Shown here: piece after piece, positions 44,380 to 56,500 of the stretch
Position numbering within the stretch: position 1 is the first letter of the stretch
How the letters are laid out: every line of letters starts with the position of its first letter
NCBI GenBank assembly: GCA_037039925.1
Contig: JAXRKP010000203.1
Location: 228,501-292,500, forward strand
DNA from: Doris montereyensis
Taxonomy: Eukaryota > Mollusca > Gastropoda > Nudibranchia > Dorididae
Length of the DNA stretch: 64,000 nucleotides
Reading direction: 5' to 3'
The notes under the pieces: generated by a model
Databases searched by the model: none
Told to the model about the DNA's origin: nothing
The model's input: only the letters and a program-made list of their open reading frames with translations
Program-made: the position numbers and the translations under genes

Positions 44380-46949
44380 CATTTTTGTAATTTTGATGCA
44401 TGTTTGAAATGTCTGTTGATCATACCGTACGTTTTAAAATTGAATTTATTGTTATCCTTGCTATTGTGAAAATACAACAGTGCATTGAATAGATATCTGG
44501 CATGTTGAATGGAGAGGCTAATCTATGAGCTGTCATGGTGTTCACCTAATCCTTTGTATTATTTTAGGAGAATGCCCTTCACTCACATTAAAGCAAAGCA
44601 TTGTAAGTTTCAAGATATGGTGAAGAAGGTGGGCCGTTGGTTGAAGTCAAGCTGTATAGTATAGCATGTTTTTATCCAGTGGCCTTTTGGTATTGTTTGC
44701 CTTGCTGGTGATTTTCTGAAACTCGTTTTGTTTGACATATATGATATTTCAGTTATTAAATTAAAAACCCGAAAATGCCAGTTAAATCACTGAAACACTG
44801 GCATAAATAAACAGACAGAAATAAAAAATGAAAGAGAGATAAATTATCTAACATCAATCCCCCTTAACTGTGTAATCTAAATTTGAAGTGTTTTTATGTC
44901 CTTTTTTCTTTTATGATTTCTATTTCACGTGAAGGGGGGGGGGGTGAATATGTACTTGTATACGTATGTAAAAGTACAATAATGTGTTTCTTCATGTACA
45001 TGTGGTAACAAACAGCTACTGCCTTTGTGATGATTTTGGCTTGGACAATTTACGTGCTAAAAAAACTTTTGTTTTCGTATAAATTTTCATTGCCTCCATG
45101 GTTATGTTGATGCTGTCATGTGTGTTTTATTGGTCAGGTGAGAGAAGCCGTGATCTAGCTCACTATCTGTAGAATCCCTTCAGTCGAGCCTTAAAGATCC
45201 TGTATCTGTGATCAGTGATGTGCAACAAGCGGGTCCTGTGAGAAACAAAAGGTTGGTCAATGCGGCCGTTTAAAGACTTTTAACTCAATGATCTGCACTA
45301 TCTCAATGCAGTGTCCTTGTACTAAAAAAAGCACCTATTTTAAAGCATTTTATGGATGTTTAAAGGCAAACTTATTATTCACTGGATATGTCTCACCAGA
45401 GAAATAAACGAAAGGCTGTAGGAATTTTTTGTTAAAAAAGATTTTGCTTGGCTTTTACTTAAAAAACATTGTTCTGTGCTGTGAATTGTTATATTTTCCT
45501 GCTTTAAAGGTTTCGCGAATAGTTTTTGTTTTAAAATTCTGACAGTTTCTTTTCAACACCAAATGGAATAGACACTGTCTTCCCTGAACCAGCTGAAATT
45601 ATTTGATGGGCAAAATGAACAGGCAAAAAGACAGAAACTGTCCCTCTTACTTTCAAAATTTATGGAACTTTTAAAAATGCTTTGAAGCAGTTAAGGTCTT
45701 GTGCTGCCTCAATCCACCTGCAAATTGGTCAGATGAAATGGCCTTCATGAAGGATAATTTCATCCTAAAAATCAGTTTCACTAGATCTTTTCTCCTGTTG
45801 ACAAAAACAAAAATTGGCCCGTAAGAAATGTTAAGGGTAACTGAGTAAAATGAGAAAAATTTTGTCTGCTAGTTCATCTGGGTTTTTCATTGAACCAACT
45901 TAGTTGTGTCAAAACTACATTTTTACCTTCTCGTAAGTGAGCAGTTTCCCTCTTACACATATCTTTCATGTCTCTGTTTTCTCTTAATTCACCCTGAGAT
46001 CACGGCATATGGTGGATGAAATGAATTGTAATGAAACAGACAAGCAAACCTACAGAATCCTAGTAAATAATTACCTCCCCCACACTGAGGTTCCAGAGCC
46101 TGTACGTGCTGCATGTCAGTGATGTCAGGCAACAGTTCATAGGTCAGGACCGCCTTCGTTTTGAAAGAAGGGAACAAGGTGGGATGTGTGAAATTATCTG
46201 GCATTTTGTCTTAAGGCCTGTACATTGATATTGTATTAGCCTGTCACTGTCAGTCAAGAATGGGTATTTTGATGGTGCTGCCCAAGGGACAATCTGTTGA
46301 TGAGGTATACTTACAGGTCTGAGGGATGATTCATGCTGAATACATGTACCCATGTAGCAATATCTCCTTCCGTGAGGAGCAAATATCGCAATCTTCGTTA
46401 GGTTGGTCTTTATCTAACAATGGGTTTGAGTGTATTTGAATATGGTTTCAACTATTTAGTTTTGGGAATAATTGACATATTGCCATTGTGAACAGATTAT
46501 TCTTATCTCACAGGTGAAGCGAAACTACATCATTTCTTGATATTTTCTGACAACATGTTTGGATTTAGTTTAACACAATGCTACATGTATTTCATTCCCA
46601 GGGTTTTCTTTGTGTCGTCAAGCAAATGTCCCCTTGTGGTTAGCTCAGTTTTATCATTCACAGTCCGACAGTCTCATAGGTAATTCTTACTTAATGTTTT
46701 TACAGGGTAATTGCAAATCTCACAAGGTGTTCTTTTCATCACATAGTCAACATAACTTGCTTTGCTTTTCACTTTCCTTCTTTGTTAAAATGTTTATATG
46801 GAATTTTGATACAATTTGTTTAGTATATATATAGCTGTTTGGTAACTGTATTGTGTGTATGAAGCTGCCCATGTGATTTTTATTTTCTCATATTTTTTGT
46901 TTTCGCAAAAAAGTTGGTTTGTAGATAAGGTTTAAAATCAAAATAACAT

Positions 46950-47005
<56 letters not shown>

Positions 47006-47030
47006 TTGTAATAATAATAATAATAATAAT

Positions 47031-47098
<68 letters not shown>

Positions 47099-50000
47099 AA
47101 TAATAATAATAATAATGATAATAATAATACTTGTAATAATAATGATATTAGTATGTAAAATGATCTTAGAAATGGCTTTAACCATCCGATGGCATGAGCC
47201 CTGATTTTCATTTTTAACAAAAATTTGAATTTAATGATTTTTCATATTATTATGAGGAAATCAAGTTTTTCAGGATTCTTAATTATTTTGATTTCTTAGT
47301 TATTATTTATGTGTAATTTTGTGGTGTCTGTGGAAGAGTGGTTAGGAAAATGTGTGCTTCAAAACTATCGCTTGTCATGTATTTTATGCATTATACAATA
47401 TATTTTAAATATTAAAATTTATTATTTATTTAAATTTCTAGGGTAGATCATCCCCCGGATGAAGGGAGGGTTCGACATTTGTCGAGTCACTCTGGCTCTA
47501 AGTCTGTTTCCTCACAAGAAGGTCTATTGTTTGTTGGTTTACAGCAGTACAACGCCAAACAAGATGAGGTGAATTAGTGATTAAACTTTACGTTGGTCTT
47601 CTGATGTGTAGTTTTTGTAGCATGAACAAGACAAAACTTATTGGCCTACTCTTTCATTGAAGCAAAATGTTCTGTTTGTTTGAAAAATATGTTTTATTTG
47701 AAAAATGTGACTTTCATGAACTTGGTTTGTGTCGTCAGTTTGATTTACTAGATTATAATGGATAAAGAAAGAAAACTTTAACCATTTTATCGTTTTCTTT
47801 TTCTTTCCTTTTTTGTGTGTGGAAATAACGGACATATTTTGGTATTCCTCAGGAGATTTCTTACAGTAAATTTTTGGTGGCATCCAACAGGAAGTCCTTT
47901 AAACGACTGACAACCGATTTGAAAGACCACCCATCCCAGTGTATGTTTCTTTTCTTTTTTTAATTCCTTGTATGTTGTTCTTCTTCCTGTGTATTTGAAA
48001 TGATGTGTGCTCATGAGTAAAGTGAAAGTTCCTTCAAGGCCCTTGAGGCCTAATGAGCTTGAGCTTATCCCGGTTTCTTTGCGTGAAGCGTAACCAGTGA
48101 CAATAATCACATCCTGGCCAAGACACTAGTCTGATGCAGGTTTTTACTCCCAAGCTAGTGCTTGTACCCATTTGCACCTGGGTAGAGTGGGGGAAATGTA
48201 TGTTAAGTGTTTTTCGCAAGGAACACAACGTCGGACCTGGCTTTGCTAGGATTCGAACTTGACCTCATGATCCCCAGTCCGGCAGCCTAACCATTCGGCC
48301 ACCGACGCTTGTGTGCTTATGAGGGAGAACGTTTTTCAAAAGTCTTTTGACATATAATATGAAGTCACTTCAAATTGCCACTATATCTTTAATGATTTTA
48401 TTAAGTACGGCCTGAATTTTCTTGATGTATTTTCAAGTACAATTTATATACATTTATTTGTATATGTTGCGATTTAAGTAAAATAATTCCAAGAACCCAC
48501 ACATTTAAACACAGATTTAAATTCATGGGTGGGTGTTTTCTTTAAGCTGTGTGTTGATATGATGACTGCTGGTGATACAGTGTTTCTCTGCAGATTACCT
48601 CAGATTTCAGATTATTTGAGGCTTTCTAGTTTTAACATAGTTTTCTCTTAAGTTTCCTTTTTTTCCCTTTTACTTAAATACTTCTGTGTTCACTGTTATG
48701 ATTAGGTGAGATGGTTTAGCACAACAGGATAAAATTCCCGACCCCAGGCCCATCGCCGATGTTCATACCGGTGCTAATCATAAGTGGAAGCACACTGCTT
48801 TATTTTAACTTTCACGACGAACGACAATTTCCACACTGATCAGTGAAGCCCTACTACTCACACAAGAAGATTTCAGATTTAAAAATCGAAATCTTCTTTA
48901 CTCCCTTTCAGATTTTTTATTCTGAAATCTATTTACTGAATTTGTTAGGGAAATAACCTTTGCGCGAAAGGGTTTTGGGATATTTTTAGACAATGTTGAG
49001 ATGCACTGACTTACCTCTCTGCCGTCGATGGTTTTTCATTCTTTCATTCCAGGAAAATTGAAGCTAAGTCATTTTAAATTTCCTATTGCGTTATTTGCGA
49101 TTTATGTTATAATCCTATTTGTGGGTTATTGTGATTTAATAATGTAATCTAGGTCTAGAGCTAGACAAGATGAAGATCGATCTGCTTGAGTGAAGTGACC
49201 TAGGTTCTAGATCTAGATTTTTATTATGACAGTATAACAGCCCTAGGCCGTAGCGTTCCCTAGGCCATAGCTTGGGTTAGTATATCAGTGAATAAATACA
49301 TCTAGCTTGTTAACAGATTCAAATTATTTCTTGCTCAGCGTTCCAGAGAAATTGAGATTTAGATCTAGATTCTAGTCGGATAGAGAGATCTTGAAAATAA
49401 GCGCACATGTTGCTGATCTAGATTCTTATAGATTTAGTTTGTAGACAGACATGCTATTTTATGGTATATCTGGATTCAGTCTAGTAAGATCTAGATAAGA
49501 TATATCTAGATCTAAGTCTAATTGTTATCTAGAGGACTAGCAACTATGAGAGTAGATTTAGATTTCTAGGTCTAGAATTTGTCGCACCCTTTTTCTTCAA
49601 TAACTTTAGTAAAGCTAGAGTTAGATTTCTAGATCTGCTTGGTAACCTAGTTAATAGAATCAGAATTGACCTAGAATTTTGCTATAACTGTTATAATAAC
49701 AAGCAAATCTTCAAAACAACTAATTCTAGATCTAGGTTAAAGGTAAGCTAGCTCCAGAATGTAGATCTAGACAAGTTAACAAATTGGGGATGGCCTGTCA
49801 AAAGTTAAAGTTTACTAATCGCAATTCACCAGTGGATGTGGATGATCTAAACCTAAGTTCTATATCTGAGAACAAATTCTGGCTGTCAACCTAAGATTGT
49901 AATGGTGAATTCCTTTCTACTTATATCACGAAGGTTGAGAAAGATGGCATTGCATGGTACTGTTATTGTAAGTGTGAGATTGAATACGATATAGAAGATG

Positions 50001-53000
50001 TGCAGTGTCTGAAAGTTTCACATTTCCATTTGTCATTTACATCCGTGGTGGTTACTGTTATGGCTACAGATTTATTGAATGTCTTGTGAGAAAAATACTC
50101 TCACTTTTAGTTATACCTGTTTATCTTGCTTGGTTTTGCCTTGAATGACAAAGCCTTCATAGATGGTCTTTCTGTCAATTTTAAATCATACTCAGATATT
50201 ACATTTTGTTTTAGTTTAAATCTCACTCAGATATTACATTTTGTTTTAGTTTAAATCTCACTCAGATATTACATTTTGTTTTAGTTTAAATCACTCAGAT
50301 ATTACGTTTTGTTTTGGTTTAGTCCTGCGATTGCCTGTTTGATCACATGATTTGTTGTATGCTCCTAATTGATTTGGCATGCAAATGTACGCTTGAGGAT
50401 AGTTAGTTGTTTTGGTCTTTGCTACTTCTTTTTTTTATCTTTCACTGTTTCTTTTCTAGGTACTTTCTGTTGTCATTTTCCTTGTCCAGGCTTCAGACAG
50501 CTGCTGATGTAAAGAAAATTGACTCACTTTGACACTCCTTATGTAGGAGAAATGCCCAAGTTGCCAACTGTTGTTATTGTACCGTAGTCCTTTTAAGTAG
50601 AAAATTCCACTGACTATGCTGATACCGTGGCTGATATACTTGTAGAGAATTACTGCTTATAAAGTTTCATTGCCTAAACCTTTAAATTGATTAAACCCCA
50701 TGTTATTTTTTCAACGTGTATGCTTTTTTTCCCGCTCCCCAACCGTGATTGAAATGCGTAATGGAATGATAGTAGAAGGGAGTCGAATGCCTTCCCATGA
50801 CGGACAGACCTTTCCCTGCTCCCCCACTTGACACCCAACCCTCTTGTCTGGCATTCTCCCCTTCAAACAGGTACTCACCTTCAAACAGGTACTCACCTTT
50901 AAACAGGTACTCACCTTTAGACAGACGTTTCCATATTTTGTGTATTATCTTGACCGGTGGTGTTATTATTAACACTTTGGTGGCTAAACTTTATAGCTAA
51001 AAATTAAACCTCATTGTTACAAGGTTTGGGGGGGGGGGGAGGATTAAGTCAAGATATACTCAAATCTGACGGCTAGAAATTTGTTGACCAGGCCAAGTTC
51101 TTGACGGTCAAAGCGAAATTATCCTAGATATCAAATGATGTTATCCTATTAAAAATTTGCTGTTTTTCTTGGTGATATTGAAGATTTGACATATGCTGTA
51201 GGTTACGTTCCGTCTCACAACCGGAGACATCAGCATACGTGAAAACTCAGCAATCAAAGTGTTAATCATAACGTGTGCCTGCCGATAAGATTGGGAAGAT
51301 TGCCTCAAATTCTTCACACAATCTTTGGTTCCTAGAAGTACCATGGCCAATTCTGGCTCTTAAGTTTTCTAAAAAAAAATTCTAATTTGTAAACTAACAA
51401 TTATATCTATAAACTTTAATATCCAGCCATTTCTATGAATAGGTTTTATTTTTAGCATTTTGTATGTATTTATAGATATTTTATAGAACGAGAATTAGTT
51501 AAGTGAAGGCAAATAAATACCTGTGATGTGTGTGTGAAAGGGGACAACAGGGTACACAGTAGTTTCTTTCCATGAATGTCATTGGAAAATCTTAGCACAC
51601 GTAGTTTGTTTTCTTCCCCTGATTTGAGATTGTTGAGATTAGCTGACATGAGAATACTCACTAGCTCTCATTGATAGCACAATTTCCCGTAGTCTCAATG
51701 TGCACCCTTTGACTTTTCCGTGTTTAAGTCTTTATCACTACTTTTGCAAAAAGTTAAATTGTGCACAGTTGTTTTCTGTCACTTTCTCTCTATGAAACTT
51801 TTCATTGTCTCCCATGTCAGTAGAAATGCATGATTTTAAATCAATAAGCCCTTGATATGTTCTTTACATATGTCATACATTGTCTCCAGTCAAAACATTG
51901 TCAGTGTTTCTTCAAGGGAGCCAGTTTAAGTTTTATAACAAAACGTCTGTGGACGGGAGTTTGACAAACTCTAAATATCTCATGTATCACTTTATAGTGT
52001 CTTTCTTTGTTTTCTTGTTTATGCGTCATTAAGGATGTAATTTTAGCAGCTTTCCTAGAATAGGACAAATAAGTTCTTGTCCTCATGTTGCCAGGGAAAT
52101 CCTCCACAAAGCGTTCCTCCCTCTCTCCCCCACCCTCCCCATTGTTTTGTTTTGTGCCACCTCTCATGCCAAGTTTTAGATTGCACTCCAAATGTTACTT
52201 GTGTGTGTAACTTTCTTACGCTACAATTCAGTGATGTAGTTGCCAAGTAGCAACTGGTCGATGAGCGTTTTGTAACGACAAGGCCGTGATGACAGAAATA
52301 GATGAAATATCTATAGTGTTGACCCTGTCTCGGGTATTTCGATTTCAAATCTCCTCAACCATTTTGATTTTATTATGAATGATTATGTTTGAGTCAATGA
52401 AGATGACCCTATCATGTTACCAGTGTTGGAACTTGCTGTGAAGTAAATGAAAAGGTTATGTTGGGCAATATTACCTGTAACTTGTCACTATGTCTCCACA
52501 AGTGAGCCTTGGCATTGAAAAGGGGGGGGGGACGCTCCTCTATACCCAATGTATTCATGGTATTCATGGGATCCCCCAATCACCATGGAATTGAGCTGCA
52601 GTTATCCGTACCTTTTCTCTGCCAACTAGGGACACACAGGCGTAGATGGTTGCCGTTTCAAGGGTTCTTCGGAGCTCAAACAGCCCAGGTCCCATGGATC
52701 CGTCAGATCCCATTGATCAGTCAGGTCCCATGGATCAGTCAGTCAGCCGCCATGCCTCAGCTTGTTATCCGTCCCAAGAGCTTAGCTCACGAGCCTCCCC
52801 TTTGGCAATGCAATGACCTGTTTTTCGGGGAGGGGCAGGATAATTGACATCAGCACAGACATACTAAGATAGCTGTGTTGATCTATCTAACGTAAATAGT
52901 AAAATGTTGACATGTTTGACTTTGTGCAAACACATATACACATAAAATTTGTTTTTACCTTCTTCTCTCCTTATGGCTGAGGCTGTCGGAAACTGCAGCC

Positions 53001-53436
53001 CATCTGGCCAAATTTGTTATTTTTGGGGTGGAAGCCATAGCTTCCTTGTTTCCACAAAGTCTTGGCTTTTGTGTTTTCTCAGTATTTCAAGATTTAACCA
53101 TATCGCGCCTTACTTGTTTTATGATACAAGGGGTCACAGTCAATGTAAAGTTATGTTTCTTCAAGGCCGTTACAGCGCATAAAGTGGGTAAAGTGGAACA
53201 GGTGATGATCCATCACCCCCTGAGCAGGATGCTATTTGTTACAGGTTTTATGCCGTAAATGACACTGGTACCCATTTGCTGTTGGGTCGATTGAGATTTT
53301 GTGTCTTTTCTAAGGGACACAATGTTGTAACCAACATTACAAGGATCTCAAAATTGTTGTGAGAAATGAAAGTTAAAAAATGGACTGTTTTTGACATTAT
53401 TTACTGTTACTTAAACTTAAATGTTGAACTCATCGC

Positions 53437-53476
<40 letters not shown>

Positions 53477-53478
53477 TA

Positions 53479-53541
<63 letters not shown>

Positions 53542-56500
53542 TATTATTGTTATCACAGACATCATTATCACTATAAGTATTATTATTATTACAAATTTTA
53601 ATATCATTGGTGGTGTTGTTTTAATATTGTTAGTATTAAAAATGTGCTTATGACCGCTTTTATTGTCATTGTACTTCAGTGCCGGAAGATAACAATGAGT
53701 ATCACCCAAATTGCCTGGATGACCCGGAGTTGCAGTCAGGCAGTTACAGAACTTGAGCTGACCTTTCCTTCTTACATGGTACATTTTATTGTTTGTTAAA
53801 CACTGATGGCTAGATTTTTTACAGCCCGCAATTGTAGATAAGATTCTGTATTGACTCCTATTGTCATTTCCATGAAGTAATTCTTCCCTGTTCTTACTCC
53901 ACCAGGGTTTTCCAATCTTCCGCCCTTTCCATGGGCAGTTGGCAGACACTACTGGTGGTTCCTTCTTCTTTCCTTTCTATCTTTCATATTTCTTTTATCA
54001 TGCTGTATTCGCCTCTGAGATCACCGCATATGATGTACAGAGTAATTTCTTATCAACGTGTCCTTTCCTCCGATCATGGCACAACTCACACCATCTATAC
54101 AAACAGACAAAATGCACACACAGTAGAAGATTGCAAAACATCTTGATCTTCCAAGCTCTTTTTAGAACTCCAGAAAATACAGAACTTATGTGAGAGAGAA
54201 AGAGGCAGACTGAGCACAATTAGGTTAGATCCATAAAATTAATATCACCACAGCTGTAGATGTAGTGAACAATTACAAACACATGATCTCACATGGTGAC
54301 ATCTCTGCCTAGTATTCTTTCTGCACATCTAGTGTTACATTGATTTCATACTCAAATAGTCTCACACCTTTCCTTCATCTTTATTATAATAATATCTGCT
54401 CAACCAAACGTAATGAATTCATAACATTGCTACATATTCTTTTTATTGGACAATAAAAAATATTCCAATGCATGATGTAAAAAAACCCTCACCAAACAAC
54501 GCTTTTTAAGCATTTAAATTTTCGATCCTCCTCCCCCAGACGTCTATCATAGACTATGTGAAACCATCTATGTTGAAAAAAGAGCTCAATGAGAAATTCA
54601 AAGAAAGGTTTCCGAACATCAACTCACCCTTTCAAAACTCAGAAGGTAAGTTGCTTTATGTGGTAAAACTGTATCACCCTGAGATCATCACATATGGTGG
54701 ATTGGGTAAATTTATATGGTGGATTGGGTAAATTTATATGGTGGATTGGGTAAATTTATATGGTGGATTGGGTAAATTTATATGGTGGATTGGGTAAATT
54801 TATATGGTGGATTGGGTAAATTTCAATATCTCATTCAATGAATAAACTACTTGAAACTAAATTTCTTTGTGTGATAACACTAGATATTATTATAGGCAAT
54901 GTTATTCTGCAAAGCGCCTGTCTTTAACTGCTACAACAGTCATCCAACTGGTAGTTTTCTCCATGACTTTGATGTACTGCGAGCTTAGTGATAGTTTGTC
55001 TTACCTCCAGTTTTACTGTTTTTAATGGATGTCATTATCTTGTATAATAGGTAATAGAGGTTATAAACCTTTATTTGATTGACAAATATATCTTGACAGA
55101 AACCCTTAATGTGTGGCATTGGAAATGCATTTAGTGACATGTCCATCAACTTTTTCACACCAGTCCAAAAGTCATGAGCTCACTTCTCAAAACTAGAAAA
55201 GCAAAGAAATGAAAAGTAAACATAATATGTACTAGGTGGATATTGTTGTTAGTTCATCAAGGAAGCCAACCTGAAGGAAAATAAACCAATGCTAAGAAAG
55301 GGAGGTTATGAGCCTTGCACGGAGCAAGATTGGGACAACTTTGGTTGGTTTATGCTAATTCACTGACTTCCGTTGTAGCAGATTGCAAAAATGAGATGTT
55401 CCTTAGGTCAGTTTTGTTTGATTCTGTAATGTCTCAGCTTTTCCTATGGTCAAATCAGTGTTTACTTTCTCTTGACAGCCTCAAACGTGAATTGCTTCAT
55501 ATTGCTCATGCACGGGTGAGTTGAACATTGTTTTTGTAATAAGTTGATATTAACTGGTGTTGATTTACAAGGGAATAACTTGTTGGACAGTAGTTATTGT
55601 TTAAGATGAAAGTGATTGATATGACTAAACACTTAATTGACCACAATTAATTGTGGAGATATTTCTCATCTATTGTCTGACACAGGATTTAACCCCTGGA
55701 CGTCTTGTGTTTTCTTTGGTGTAGTTGCCACTTATTGCGGTTTATCATTTTAAAAATTGATTGATATTTTTTTTAAGGTTTGCACTGATGCGACATTAGA
55801 GTATAGGCGATGAAAAGTTTGAAACTAATTTTCATGTGATTTTTTTGGCTGCTGCCAATTCGCTCATCTTGTCTTATGCATGTGTTTGTATTTTCTTTCT
55901 CTCTTCTATTTCAGTGTTCAGTTGATTTGTGGACCGTGGCTCAAGCTTATGTGTTTTTTGAAAAAATAATTCTCAAAGTAAGTGGCAAAGGGCTGCACAA
56001 ACTGGTTGCGGTGGCTTTTGTACTTGAATGAGTATATATGAAGATATACTATTATACTATTTATACACAAAGGGCGTTTGTCTCTCTCTCTCTCTGTCTC
56101 TGTCCCTGTCTCTCTCTGTGTGATTTCAAGCTTTTAATATTATATAAATTTAGTACTTTAGCTTTAGTTTGTATATGAATGGCTTACCTTTTGTGTTAAA
56201 GAATTTTCTGTTTTATGACACTCCCCCGCAAACTTTTATTTCCTAAAATAAAAAAAATTAGACTCATTTTTTGTGTGTGACCATTTCAGACTTTTTTTCT
56301 TCCCTGTTTGCTTTTTGCCAGCAACTAGATCTGCATTATTATTATTTTGCATCATCCTTTTCCTCACTGACATTTGGACATAATTGTACAACTGTCATTG
56401 TGAGCAGTCACTAGAAAGTAGGCATGTTACATAAATATCCTTTTGATGTGCGAAATTTCAGCAATTGATCACAAAACAAAACCGAAAGCTGTGTGCCGGG

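Noticed and set aside
44568..44640. Longer version of the exon at 44571 (to 44622 or 44631)
   Set aside because: Later donors either give a stop or the wrong phase for 45138; the GTAAGT donor at 44606 fits better.
46880..47220. Poly-Ile, poly-Ser and poly-Leu proteins
   Set aside because: They are translations of the AAT/ATG compound microsatellite.
53366..53653. Ile/Tyr-rich 95-codon frame
   Set aside because: It translates the (ATT)n microsatellite.
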